DNA of 64,000 nucleotides from Persicaria tinctoria (GCA_037127255.1 JBANSL010000013.1:66843688-66907687); one strand, 5' to 3'; positions 11,825-25,519 are shown, numbered from the stretch's first letter. The notes: generated by a model not told the origin, from the letters alone. Program-made: numbers and translations.

Positions 11825-12550
11825 GTAAGCACCTAGTTTCCCATCCTCAATGTGATCTTTGCAATTTTCCATCTGTTATGCAAGCCTGGGTTTTACAGTG
11901 TTATACCCTCTTTTATCTTTGAATAAGAATTTCAGTGTTTAACTGAAACTGGAGAGCTTTCCTTAATACTCACATTTCTGCTTATGAAGATATCTGGAAA
12001 CAAATATGTTTCTTTTGTGTGATATAGTTCATTCAACCACCCTCACTGGACAAGTTCACCTCTTACCAGTTACCAGTTCATGGAATGTTTGGAGCACTGT
12101 TATATCTCTGTGCAGCTTCACAACTAAACTCTTTTTCAGTTTTGATAATGCTTGCATCATTATACATCAGGATGCAGTTGTCTGCAGTCTGCACCATAAG
12201 TTGCAATTGCTGCTAAGTGATTGCTATTTGTTGTGCTAAGACTGTACAAGTAGGATGAATCTATACTGTATAAATTTTCTTTTGCAATTTGTTGGGCATC
12301 CAATGTCCATGTTTGTTCTTTGAAGGCGGTTTTTATTTGGTTTCCCATTGATCATTCATCTTGGTGCTGCTCGTACTATCTGGCACAATTTGAAACAATA
12401 AATTCTCCCGAGGAAACAATACTTTGCCAAATTCCAGGCAGTTGCCCGCAATTTAATTTGTTTTTTATGATTCATTCAGCAATTGATCTGCACATGCTTT
12501 TATCAAGGCCTTTTGATGGATTCTAATGGTTGATGATGTTTTTCTTGCAG
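11825..12550 (+). other. Probable 3' UTR intron of the SWIB gene
   Basis: A GTAAGC donor lies 13 nt after the stop codon and a TTTCTTGCAG acceptor ends at 12550, followed by plausible 3' UTR (to about 12960). The stop is so close to the predicted junction that it would not be expected to trigger nonsense-mediated decay. Inferred from splice signals only. Confidence 0.5.
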
Positions 12551-13316
12551 GTGATCTATGTAAAATCCTCGCATCTCTAATCCTATATGATGCTGTATCA
12601 AATGGGATTTGAGATGGTCGACTTGGATATGGAGCATAGGTCAGTGTAACTATAGTAGGGTTACAAAGTCTGCTGTAGCTGATGACAAAAGCTCTTTAGA
12701 GGAGTAATTTTCTGTTAATTTTTTTTTTGTGATGGGTAGAGGACGAAATGCCCCTTCTCGGAGCTTTCTAACCAGTAGGTCACAGATCTTAAAACTGATG
12801 AAGATGTAACAGATTGAATTAAACCCCTAGTGTCTAGCCCTCCCAAAACTTTATGTTATTATTGTAGAGTTCTGAATTTCTAATGTAATGTCTATATGTT
12901 GAAGAATCATTTCTTATGACATGTTCAAGGAAATGCCCTTTGTTTGTAGACCATATATTTGTCTGTTGGTTATTTCTGTAGCTTCATTCATGTGGTAATC
13001 TGTCTTAACTTTTCAACAAACTAGGTTCAGGTTTTACTCTCCTCTTTGCCCTTTTGACTGTTCTTGTTTCTTTTGTAAGATTGGTTATGGTTTGCTAACT
13101 TTACTTGGATCATTGTGGAGATTTGTGTGATCTTGCATAGAATTGGAGATTTGGAGTGGATTAGTTGATTGTTTATTTTGTTGGGCCGAGGCCCAAATTA
13201 ACCATTGGGCTGAAAGCTTTTGCCAATTGGGCTTCACAACCTTCTCTAACTCCTTTGGGTGAACTTGCCCAAGGGGTTGTTACTTGTTTAGTGGAAGCGA
13301 AAAAGGCAACAATGAT

Positions 13317-13363
13317 GGTGGAACTTGATGATCATCGGACTCCGATGATCATCAAGTTCCACC
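13317..13363. repeat. Perfect 47-bp palindrome
   Basis: Two perfectly complementary 23-nt arms (GGTGGAACTTGATGATCATC... and its reverse complement) are separated by a single C at 13340. Confidence 0.97.
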
Positions 13364-14220
13364 AAACAACATCGAAGAACACTCGGGTGGAGGCTCGCTC
13401 AAAGCATGGAAACCCAAATCTCAAGAAAAATTGTAACTAGTAAAGAAATCCACAACACAATTGTCTTCCCGAAAGATGTGAATTAAAGGGATTGTCCAAC
13501 ACCCAACCTCCCAAATTAGTCTTGGTCATTCAACATGCACTTGCGAAATTCCCCTTGGTTGGATGATCCGTATGAATGTCACGGATTGTTAATTTGATCC
13601 TTTGCATTATCCGCGGCATCAAAGGCGCGGGATTCTCACCCACCCATTATACCTTTTGGTGATTGGCGGTTCAATCATTTCTCAATCATGTGTCATTAAA
13701 GCACTCTTTTCTAGAAATAAATAAATCATTTTTATTCCATAAATATATCATTTTAAAGGGTTAATTTTGTTTAAAAAATGTCATTTTAAGTTTTCTTTTT
13801 TGAATTATTACTTAATACAAAAAAGGTATTTTGGGTTTTTTTGAATTATTACTCTATACAAAAAAAAAAGTATTTTGGGTTTTACTTTATGAATATAACC
13901 CTATACGGAGTATTTTGTTTCAAAAATAGATGGTATTTTATGGTTTTTAGGCAGGGGATTGTAATGATTTGTGTGTTGATGACTTTTGAAAAGAGTTGTT
14001 GACCAAAAAAACTTTTGAAAAGATTTTGATTGATTAAAATGTATAATGAGTATTAAAAAAATAATAAAATTTATGAAAAAGTAAGTTCAATGATGATATT
14101 TTTTTTTAAAGTTAAGTGTTTTATTAAAACTTGTGCAAATGGCTAAAAACTCGTGTATCTTGTAATTGAGAGAGTATATGTTACTATGATTTAGAAGAGT
14201 ATTCCGCCTGATTTTTTTCC

Positions 14221-14350
14221 CTCATAATTAGACATTTAGACCGTTATAATAGATTAACGGGGGAAGGGGGATTTGAACTAATGATCTATTGGTCACTACA
14301 TACATCTTTACTAGTTAAAGTAGTAACACTTGAGAGAGTATTCGGACTCA
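14221..14350 (-). repeat. Possible tRNA-derived SINE
   Basis: The minus strand shows an A-box-like TTTAACTAGTAAAG and, about 30 nt on, a B-box-like AGTTCAAATCC (about 14265-14275). There is no cloverleaf, so it is treated as a SINE-like relic. Confidence 0.35.
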
Positions 14351-16084
14351 TGGGAGTATAATTAAAGTGTATCCAGCTTTCACCAAAAAAACTTGCCTTT
14401 AAGTTTTAAGATGTACTTATTATGCTCCACAATAAAAGTCCCTTGACTTTTTGACACGCGTTTTAAAGAGGTATAAACTCTATAAAATATTTTGTTTAAA
14501 AAAAATTGTTTTTATAAGTTCATACTTATGATTAACAAGTATTAAATTATTAAAAAAAATCGATTAAAAAAATAATATTTTATAGTGTTTTTTTTGATCG
14601 AATTTTCAGTGTTTTTACTTCTTAATTCTTTAAAAAGCATGCAAAAAAATAATATTTATAGTGTTTTTACCTATTGCTAACTACTTTGTTCGAGGAATTT
14701 GTAAAACAAGAGGGAGCACCCAAAACAAGTACATGAGACGCCGACAATGATGGAAGCTCAAATATCACATAATGTACATGCCATGCCATTGCCAGATCGA
14801 TTGATCGATTCCATGTGGGTAAAATCTAACCTCTCTCTAGTATTAAAGTGTATTGTTGCTACTCAATTAATAGGATAGTCATCATAATTTGGGGTCTAAG
14901 TGATTAAAGAGTGCAGCTTGATTGATTCTGCAACTTGCACAAGCTAAATGATACGGAGTAATTGATTGAAACGGACATATATAATTATTGCGACATGCGT
15001 AGACTGAGTGATAATGAATTTAGATAATTTACTTTGAAATATTTCTTTTCAATTTGTTTAGGCATGAAAATTAAATTGATCTATCGAGGATGCATTGTTG
15101 TGGTGAATACTGGTTCTGTAATGTTTCACATCATATATTTACAAAAACTGTAATTTGCTCTTTTTCTTATTTTCTTATTTTTTCAAAAATCACTTCTTTT
15201 ATTTGGCTTAGTAAACTAGTTGAAGTTTTGCAATTGATATTCACAATCCATGAGATTCGAGACTTGATTACTACAATTAACATTGTACGCTTACGGGGTG
15301 TTGGTTCTAGGATAAAAGAGCTAGAACTCGAGAACCAACAACACCGTAGTCTCGAGGAATTCGTATTTCGATTATTCAACTATCATTTGTTTGAAGCCTT
15401 GAATAGTCATTGATCTCAATTATAAATTCACAACCTTAGAATTAGTAGGTTTTGTTCATTTCTCATGTGTAAAATTTGAAGTCATACATAAAACATAGAC
15501 AATCAATTCTAGAAAGCATAATGTATGAATGTAATGCACCTTCATCAAATTCCAAAAATCAAATAAGAGATATGAATAAATTGTAATTCGGATGATACAA
15601 AAACCCCTAATTTTGACCCAAAAGTCGAATAAAAAGAACCCTATTTTTCGCAAGCTAAAGAAATCCATTCATACATGTCCATGGTCATCGTCTTCCACTC
15701 ATCGTTCGACATCTTCAACACGTACTAGTTGCTGGGTTGGACGCTTCTCTTCTCTTCTCCGTCTTCCACCTACAAAGCATGCGTTCTCCATCTCCGGTTC
15801 TCTTTCGGTTGAACGCTTAAGTTGAATTTTATATTTTTTATCTTTTTTAAAAAAAATAAAGGTTTAAATTTAAATTTAACGAAAAATAGAATATCATATA
15901 TAAAATATAACCAAAACTCAATAGTACCACGTGAATATGTCAAAATTTTGTATACCTCAAGAATAAGGCTTTACCTCAAGGTACACTGGAATTTTTGTAT
16001 TTTTTATTAATCAAATGATATTTTAACATCAAGGTAACTCTACCAATTAGATAATGATTTTGGATCTACCCTCCCACGTCATGG

Positions 16085-16450
16085 TGTAGATCATGCAATG
16101 TGTTATAACGAGAATAAAAATAGCGAAGAACAACACAAAGATTTACGTGGTTCGACAATGGTGTGTTACCTACGTCCACAGGTAGAGAATCAGATTTCTT
16201 ATTAGAGGAAGCAAAACAGATTAGGGTTACAAAGGGTCGGCGTTTCATGAGTATATGAAAAGACTCATGAAACCCTAAACAGACAATGGACTGAAAGCCA
16301 AAAATAGACGCGCCCTTAGCCCCTGCCAGGGGCGCGTCGTCCCCTGAACTCCCGACTCGCTGACCGGTTAGCGAGACCACCGCTGGGGGGCTCCGCCCTC
16401 AAAAACCCCCGATGCGTCGCCAATCAACGATGATTCAAGGTACATTTCTT
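16085..16450. mobile_element. LTR-like relic with ACGTGGTTCG...CCTACGTCC block
   Basis: ACGTGGTTCGACAATGG followed by CCTACGTCCACAGG (16144-16183) mirrors the ACGAGGTTCGGC...CCTACGTCC block at 5128-5158, so both may derive from related LTR retroelements. A G/C-rich segment follows (16310-16430). No ends or coding domains were found. Confidence 0.3.
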
Positions 16451-16585
16451 CTCATCACCGGCATGGCTCGGATGCCCTAGTGGTCGCCTCACGTACAAAA
16501 CTTGATGATCTTGTCAATAAAGATGCACTTTAATGATGGGTCAAAAGTCTAGCACAACTCAAATAGTTGTTGCTTTAAAAAAAAA

Positions 16586-16790
16586 GGGAAATTTCGGTTG
16601 GTGCCCCTGAGGTTTTGACAATTTCGCTTGGTGCCCTAAGGTTTTATTTTGTCCGGACGGTGCCCTCGAGTTTTGTCAAAAGTCCGCCTCATGCCCAAAA
16701 CTCGTATTTTCACTTTTTTAAATCAATAAAATGGCCCATTATTTTTCCTTATTTCACAAGACCCCCTTTATTTTCAACAATGAATAAAAT
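16586..16790 (+). repeat. GGGAAATTT-type unit outside the inverted repeat
   Basis: This approximately 205-bp unit begins GGGAAATTTCGGTTGG and contains TTCGCTTGGTGCCCTAAGG. It is followed directly by a related unit that forms the outer end of the left palindrome arm (16791-16996). It is nearly identical to the spacer unit at 18631-18828: their translations agree over more than 60 residues. It follows a run of nine A. Confidence 0.85.
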
Positions 16791-18630
16791 TAGGGAAATT
16801 CCGTTTGGTGTCCCTAAGGTTTGGACGATTTCGCTTGGTGCCCTAAGGTTTTATTTTGTCCGGATGGTGCCCCTGAGTTTTGTCAAAAGTCCGCCTCATG
16901 CCCAAAACTCATATTTTCACTTTTTTCAATCAATAAAATGGCCCATTATTTTTCCTTATTTCACAAAACCTCTTTTACTTTTAACAATGAACAAAATTAC
17001 CTATTATTTATCTAAATTCAAGATAAAATTGAAAAAGCCACCTTTATTTCTAAAATTTAACAAAATCACATATTATTTTCAAAACTTTTATCACAAAATC
17101 ACCCTTCTTCCAAAATTTTAACACAAAATAATTACGGTTTTTAAAATTATACAAAAGGCATATTAGTTTCCATACTTTGAAAAAATAAAATAAAAACACT
17201 CATTATTTTCCAAAACAATATTTAACACCTATTATTTTCCAAAATAATATTTAACCTATAATTCACTAAATTTTAACAATTGTAAATGCGGTTGATCATA
17301 TGGTGGCTCAACATTTTGGTAGTATATTTTTTTTCGGTTCAATCTGTAAACCCAAAATTATTATTTTTTTCAATTTAATATTTAGCCACAATCTTACAGA
17401 TTACTCAATCGGGTCTTTGGGTTTCACCTGACCCGAAAATGTCGGATCGGGTCGAGTTGACCCAGCATGAACCATCCTAATTGATCAATCTTACAGATTA
17501 CTCGATTAGAATTTTATTGAAAAAGTAATGTAAAAAATAAATTAAAGGGTGGATTGATGAATAAGAGAGTGGATTTTTTTTTTACCCAATACTCAATTAG
17601 AATAAAGGAGAATTATTATTTTTTCTAATCAAAAGTATGGTTTTATGATTTTTTCCTTTTTGTAATTTATAGTAGGGGTGGGCACAAATCCCGCAAATCC
17701 TGGGCCCATCTCGGTCCCGTCTCGGGCCCGTCCCGATCCCGGTGGGATTTGGAAAAAAAAATAGTGAATCCCGTCCCGCAAAATTTATGCGGGACTGGAG
17801 GCGGGACGAGGATTCCTTATCCCGCAAATCCCGTCCCGTCCCGCATATATTTTTATTTTTATTTATATTTCTATACATATTACTCTTTTGTATACATTAC
17901 ATGTATACAGTATATATATATATATTGTATACTTAATTTATATACTCCGTATTGTATACTTAATTTGTGTGAATACACACTGTATACACATATCACATAT
18001 ATATACAGTGTACGTATAAACTAACATGATATTATATATAGTGTATTTACTTTATATCAGTGTGTATATATATAATTATATGTATGATCGATGTGTGTAG
18101 TGTGTATATATATAATGAAAATCGTAAAATATTATAAATCTATATATGTTTCGGCTTTGAAAACCGTAAAATATATAGGAATTTTAGATTTTTTTATAAT
18201 ATTTTTTATTTGAGGGACAAGGCTCGTCCCGTCCCGTCCCGTGAGGGACAAGGCCCGCGCGGGATTGAAAAAAAAGTAGTGAATCCCGTCCCAGTCCCGT
18301 CCCGCGCCCACCCCTTATTTCTAGGTCAATTTTTTTTTCAAAAAATGTGAGGGTGCATTGATGCAAACTTTTTATAAATAATGGGTGGTATGTTATGTAT
18401 ATACAATGTTTGACAAATAATGAGATTTTTTTTTTGCAAAATATAAAAAATAATGAATCTTTTGTGTAATGTTAAAATTAAAGGTTGATTTTCTTCTAGA
18501 AAATGTTGTAACAAAGGGTGAGTTTTTGCTAAAATTTTGGAAATTATGTGTGATTTTATTGAAAAAAATATCTAAGGTGTTTTTTTTTTCACTTTTACGT
18601 TGGATTTAGTTAAAGAATAGGTAATTTTAT
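16791..18630. repeat. Left arm of a ~1.84-kb inverted repeat
   Basis: This arm is the near-exact reverse complement of 18829-20672. Translations from mirrored frames are identical over 60 residues (18184-18366 versus 19093-19275) and differ at only about two positions over 93 residues (17597-17878 versus 19585-19866). Mirrored coordinates sum to 37463 in the outer part and 37459 in the inner part, so only about 4 nt of indel separates the arms. The arm carries a hAT MITE. Confidence 0.95.
17673..18316. mobile_element. hAT-type MITE (TAGGGGTGGGC family), copy 1
   Basis: Ends are TAGGGGTGGGCACAAATCCC and ...GCGCCCACCCCTT. The flanking 8-mers ATTTATAG (17665-17672) and ATTTCTAG (18317-18324) match at 7 of 8, a hAT-like target duplication. 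Subterminal blocks are repeats of TCCCGTCCCG and the core is TATA-rich. There is no coding capacity. It was present before the surrounding inverted duplication, because both arms hold it. Confidence 0.85.
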
Positions 18631-18828
18631 GGGAAATTCCGGTTGGTGCCCCTGAGGTTTTGACAATTTCGCTTGGTGCCCTAAGGTTTTATTTTGTCCG
18701 GACGGTGCCCTCGAGTTTTGTCAAAAGTCCGCCTCATGCCCAAAACTCGTATTTTCACTTTTTTAAATCAATAAAATGGCCCATTATTTTTCCTTATTTC
18801 ACAAGACCCCCTTTATTTTCAACAATGA
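18631..18828 (+). repeat. Spacer of the inverted repeat (GGGAAATT unit)
   Basis: The 198-bp loop between the arms is a third copy of the GGGAAATTCCGGTTGG unit, in the same orientation as the copy at 16586. Confidence 0.9.
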
Positions 18829-20672
18829 ATAAAATTACCTATTCTTTAACTAAATCCAACATAAAAGTGAAAAAAAAAACACCTTAGATATTTTTTTCAA
18901 TAAAATCACACATAATTTCCAAAATTTTAGCAAAAACTCACCCTTTGTTACAACATTTTTTAGAAGAAAATCAACCTTTAATTTTAACATTACACAAAAG
19001 ATTCATTATTTTTTATATTTTGCAAAAAAAAAATCTCATTATTTGTCAAACATTGTATATACATAACATACCACCCATTATTTATAAAAAGTTTGCATCA
19101 ATGCACCCTCACATTTTTTGAAAAAAAAATTGACCTAGAAATAAGGGGTGGGCGCGGGACGGGACTGGGACGGGATTCACTACTTTTTTTTCAATCCCGC
19201 GCGGGCCTTGTCCCTCACGGGACGGGACGGGACGAGCCTTGTCCCTCAAATAAAAAATATTATAAAAAAATCTAAAATTTCTATATATTTTACGGTTTTC
19301 AAAGCCGAAACATATATAGATTTATAATATTTTACGATTTTCATTATATATATACACACTACACACATCGATCATACATATAATTATATATATATACACA
19401 CTGATATAAAGTAAATACACTATATATAATACCATGTTAGTTTATACGTACACTGTATATATATGTGATATGTGTATACAGTGTGTATTCACACAAATTA
19501 AGTATACAATACGGAGTATATAAATTAAGTATACAATATATATATATATATACAGTATACATGTAATGTATACAAAAGAGTAATATGTATAGAAATATAA
19601 ATATAAATAAAAATATATGCGGGACGGGACGGGATTTGCGGGATAAGGAATCCTCGTCCCGCCTCCAGTCCCGCATAAATTTTGCGGGACGGGATTCACT
19701 ATTTTTTTTTCCAAATCCCACCGGGATCGGGACGGGCCCGAGACGGGACCGAGATGGGCCCAGGATTTGCGGGATTTGTGTCCACCCCTACTATAAATTA
19801 CAAAAAGGAAAAAATCATAAAACCATACTTTTGATTAGAAAAAATAATAATTCTCCTTTATTCTAATTGAGTATTGGGTAAAAAAAAAATCCACTCTCTT
19901 ATTCATCAATCCACCCTTTAATTTATTTTTTACATTACTTTTTCAATAAAATTCTAATCGAGTAATCTGTAAGATTGATCAATTAGGATGGTTCATGCTG
20001 GGTCAACTCGACCCGATCCGACATTTTCGGGTCAGGTGAAACCCAAAGACCCGATTGAGTAATCTGTAAGATTGTGGCTAAATATTAAATTGAAAAAAAA
20101 AAAAAATTTGGGTTTACAGATTGAACCGAAAAAAAATATACTACCAAAATGTTGAGCCACCATATGATCAACCGCATTTACAATTGTTAAAATTTAGTGA
20201 ATTATAGGTTAAATATTATTTTGGAAAATAATAGGTGTTAAATATTGTTTTGGAAAATAATGAGTGTTTTTATTTTATTTTTTCAAAGTATGGAAACTAA
20301 TATGCCTTTTGTATAATTTTAAAAACCGTAATTATTTTGTGTTAAAATTTTGGAAGAAGGGTGATTTTGTGATAAAAGTTTTGAAAATAATATGTGATTT
20401 TGTTAAATTTTAGAAATAAAGGTGGCTTTTTCAATTTTATCTTGAATTTAGATAAATAATAGGTAATTTTGTTCATTGTTAAAAGTAAAAGAGGTTTTGT
20501 GAAATAAGGAAAAATAATGGGCCATTTTATTGATTGAAAAAAGTGAAAATATGAGTTTTGGGCATGAGGCGGACTTTTGACAAAACTCAGGAGCACCATC
20601 CGGACAAAATAAAACCTTAGGGCACCAAGCGAAATCGTCCAAACCTTAGGGACACCAAACGGAATTTCCCTA
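18829..20672. repeat. Right arm of a ~1.84-kb inverted repeat
   Basis: Reverse complement of 16791-18630. Its outer end CGGAATTTCCCTA is followed by a run of A. The left flank of the whole structure (16577-16585) is also nine A, compatible with a 9-bp target duplication of the Mutator type, though an A-run is weak evidence. Confidence 0.95.
19143..19790. mobile_element. hAT-type MITE (TAGGGGTGGGC family), mirrored copy
   Basis: Mirror image of the copy at 17673-18316 inside the right arm. It has matching flanks CTAGAAAT (19135-19142) and CTATAAAT (19791-19798) and a few substitutions, for example TCCACCCC for CCCACCCC at one end. Confidence 0.85.
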
Positions 20673-21607
<935 letters not shown>

Positions 21608-21649
<42 letters not shown>

Positions 21650-21677
21650 CTACTACTGTATACAGTAGTAGAAATTA
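21608..21677. repeat. (TA)n run followed by a 34-bp perfect palindrome
   Basis: A GT/AT run (21608-21644) leads into a palindrome at 21644-21677 centred between 21660 and 21661 (half-site TACAGTAGTAGAAATTA). There is no unpaired loop. Confidence 0.95.
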
Positions 21678-22578
21678 AAATTCGGACAAACTAAATAGGC
21701 TAAAAAAAAATTTACATGCATAATTTGTATGAACAAAACCATTAATTTAATAAATAAATAAATAAATATTTTTTTAATTAATTTTCCTTAAATTTTTTTT
21801 TCTTAAAAATGGGGTGGATATATATACACACAATAACTTTCACACTTTGCATAGAAGTTTCAACATCAAATATAATATACACAATATATCGATCTTTTTT
21901 TTAATATATAAATCACAATATATCCTTTTCTCCAAAGGTATCGATCATCAATGGCTTGTCATTTTTCACAATACCCACCTTGTAAATTTGACATATATAT
22001 ATTGCTATTGAAATGGTCAAATACACAAATATATACAATTGTTTCGACCTACTAGCTTATATATGCAAATTTGTAACTCTAGCTAGCTAGCTAGCTGATT
22101 TTGAACTGGTCTTATATTTGAAATATTATTTTTGTATTAAAATTTTTAACAATAAACAAACATGAATTCATTAATTTATGCCCATCGAAGCTGATCTTAT
22201 CATCCAATTATATTAATTATATGATTGTTATTCATACTTCATTCGATCTTCAACTGTGTGCCAATTGTCATTTATAATAGCCACTGGAAATTTTATTTAT
22301 TCTCACAATATTATGCTACGGATTAGTAGTCACCCATTTTGAAAATATTGTTTATGGAAGTTTTCATATTGAGGAAAACATTTTCAAAATAAAGTTCTTA
22401 ATTTATACCTAACGATATGCATTGCAAATACTTTTTTCTCATCTAAGCAATAAAAAAACCAGCTTGTTATATATACATATGGTTTTATATCACCAAATAT
22501 ACGATGATTTTACCAACTTCTGATGTCCTCAAACTTTTTTTTTTATATATATGAAAATTGGATTATTTTACTTAATTA
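21678..22578. other. Intergenic, A/T-rich
   Basis: No gene or transposon end was recognised. A short CTAG tandem run lies at 22079-22096. Confidence 0.5.
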
Positions 22579-22580
22579 TA

Positions 22581-23497
22581 CTCCCTTCATCTCAAAATTT
22601 AAATTGAATTTTGCATAAATTTTAATAAAACAATCACCTTTCAATCAACATAATCATTTTATTACCTTTTTTATAAAAGTTTTTATTTTTTAATACGCAC
22701 TATATTTTTTTAATCAATCAAAATATTTTAAAAAGTCAATAATACACAAATCGATACAGTCATTACTTTTCTATTTAGAAAACCTAAAATGATATTTATT
22801 TTAATAATATAAGGTCATGTTTATCAGTTTCTATTCAAGATACTAAAATTATAATTTTTTTTATTCATCTCCTCCCGCTGCATCAGCTTAGCATCCCTTT
22901 CTCACTTTTTTCACTTTAACAATAGCATCCCTAACATCTCACAATTTATCTTTTTTTACCATTTCAATTTACGAATATACTCTTCTATAACAATTATTTC
23001 TAACATGTTTATAATATGATTATAATATTATATTAGTATTTAATTACTAAAATAACCCTTCTATAACAATTATTTTAGTATTTAATTACTAAAATAACAT
23101 TTTTTAAAAAAATATGTCAAAACATATTCAAAATTGATGTCTATGTCTAGATAAATATGAATATAGTATTATGGTTTTTTTTTTTAAAATTACATTTTAA
23201 ATAGCGAAAATAACATTATTTGAATTTAATTAAAATGTGCTAGATTAAATTTCAGCCGTTGCTCCCCTTCAATCTCAACCGCTCCTTCCCACCGCCAGTG
23301 AAAGCGTGACACGCATCTCCCCTACCATTTATTATACACGTAAGCACCGATGCTTAATTAGCATCCATTAAGCATCCCTCTCCCCCCTCCTTTAATATTT
23401 TACTAATATTTTCCTGTTAAGCATCTTGAATAGTGCACTTATAAAAGTGTTCTAAGAATAAAGATCTAAAATGACTTAAATTTTGAGATGGATGAAG
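22581..23497. mobile_element. Stowaway-like MITE enlarged by a nested insertion
   Basis: The left end is CTCCCTTCATCTCAAAATTT and the right end AAATTTTGAGATGGATGAAG, an imperfect inverted pair. TA lies on both sides (22579-22580 and 23498-23499). At 917 bp it is longer than typical Stowaway elements. The middle (about 22810-23450) has its own inverted motif, CTATTCAAGAT near the left and ATCTTGAATAG near the right, suggesting a second element nested inside. Confidence 0.55.
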
Positions 23498-23754
23498 TAT
23501 CGAAAAAAATGTAAAATAATGGGTACTTTTCAAACGTAACGTTACAACCTAAAACGGCTGTCTTGGGGGCCCACGGGCCTAGTTGTCTCGGGCATCTGGA
23601 TTACACTCCCAAATACAATAGATGACCCGTTGGCGCGTCCACTGATGTTAACTATCACAATGCTCCGTAGTTTTTTCCACAGTTAGCCTTAGCCGACGCT
23701 ACCACTCGGCTTGGCTTGATTAAGCCACTATGTCTCCCATCCTTCTCCACTTAA

Positions 23755-24081
23755 GGGTCCGTTTGACAATCCATTAGTTTTTCTAATCTTTTAGTTTTAA
23801 TAATTTATAGTTTTAAATCAGTTAAATTTAAGATTTTAATTTAATTAGCTTTTGAAATTGGATTTTAAACAACTACTCACTCCAAACTTTTCAGAATTCT
23901 ATTCATTGTCTCCTATTTGATCAGCTAATTTGTATCAGCTACTCAATCAGCTGGGTTACCAAACATCTTATTAGCTTATGAAAACTACAATTTGACATAT
24001 ATTTAACACACTTAATCTATCAGCTTCAGCTACCCTATCAGCTTCAGTTACCCCGTCAGTTTTGTGTTACCAAACTGACCA
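23755..24081. mobile_element. Tourist-like MITE (PIF/Harbinger type)
   Basis: GGGTCCGTTTGACAA at the left faces TTACCAAACTGACC(A) at the right, and TAA flanks both sides (23752-23754, 24082-24084). That is the 3-bp target expected of PIF/Harbinger. The interior has repeated ATCAGCT motifs and no ORF. Terminal mismatches lower confidence. Confidence 0.5.
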
Positions 24082-25342
24082 TAAACTCAAAGTATAGAGC
24101 CGTCAACGTTTTCCAATTTTACAAAAGTCTCTTCTATAAATACGATGGCTACCTCTTTTTTTTTTTTTTTTTTTTTAAAAAAAACAAAGTTAAGAGTTTG
24201 AATTGAGATAAGGCTCTATTGATCTAGCACCTATTAAACGTTCTTATAGATGAGACGGTACATAATTTTTAGTCAGTGATGATGATTGAAATACCATCAT
24301 ACAAAATTGAAGATGAGCAACCTTTTTAGTCAATTGATTGATTTTTCGGGACACGGGTTGTAGTAAGTTAGATCAAAACTATGAACCAAGATGAGACAGT
24401 CGGTCAACACCATCTCAATCTCTCGCAGACACTTTCCCGTCCCTTATATAGCATTAATGAAAATCAAGTTATCAAAGCCGACACGGACTCACGCCGCAAG
24501 GTCTCACATGCCCACACATTTCCAAGGTGGTCTCAGATCATGAAACCTACGTCGGATGCGTTGGCACGGGAGAATGCACATCTTGCTGTCGTGGAAGGGG
24601 CAGTTGGATATCGCATTCGGGTAGAGGCAGCGACGAGGGCGTCGCTCGGATGGGACCGTGACCTTGTGTTCGGACACATGCTAGCAGAGGCTCAATATAA
24701 AGGCACGAGATGCTTCAGTGGTATTGTCACGTTTGTATGGGGAGTTAAGGTGATGACCCTTCGGATGTTCAGCCATGCTGATCCAGTTTAGTTTGGGGAG
24801 CTTGTCGCCAGTCGAGGACTTGACAATAATGAAGGGTGTGTAAGTATGTTGGTCATCCCGCTACATAACTATAGTTGGGGACTGAAACTGCTCTCTTGAT
24901 GAGCCTAAAGCAAGCCGAAATCACTAGTATCGGTTACATAAGACTGATCTCTTAGAGATAGGGACGCCCCGCGAGCTTCTGCGTGCCAGTCCGTGACACT
25001 GCAGCCCTAAAGCATTCTTTGGAATAATACATCAAATAGGCCTCTCCATGCGTATCCCACATATGTGTCGCGTGTGTGGAAGTAGATATGATCAAATACC
25101 ACCCAACGAACCATTACCATAATATTGCAATATATAATATATGGAATAATTAATGAACTTGACTTGGTCATTTTGAAGTTAACATTTTGAATGGGCTACC
25201 ATATGCCAAATTAGAGTGAGTCAATCCAGAGGTCGTCGTCTTTATTGTACAAATTGAACTTGTCACATTCACCCATTCAATAATCGATCTCCTTTTCCAT
25301 CAATTATTCACCTTTTATCTTATTTTGCACTCATATCTGACG
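24082..25342. other. Intergenic with one unexplained G/C-richer block
   Basis: Bases 24390-25080 are clearly less A/T-rich than the surroundings and include a 136-codon ORF (24381-24791, +). That ORF has no domain I recognise and no gene context. It could be a relic of a retroelement or a transferred organellar fragment; I cannot decide by eye. Confidence 0.3.
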
Positions 25343-25519
25343 GAAAATGGTAGGGGTGGGCACAAATCCCGCAAATCTCGATCCTGTCCTGTCTCGATCC
25401 CGATGAGATCTAGGACAAAATAGCGAATCTCGTTCCGATCCTGTCCCGTAAAAATTATGTGGGACAAAACGCGGGACGATCCCGGTGGGATCCCGCAAAT
25501 CCCATCTCCTCCCGCATAT

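Larger units (their letters stand above)
12961..16080. other. Intergenic
   Basis: No gene is recognised. It contains a perfect palindrome (13317-13363), a possible SINE (14221-14350) and A/T-rich spacer. The 91-codon ORF at 13165-13440 runs through the palindrome and has no known domain, so it is not called as a gene. Confidence 0.5.
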
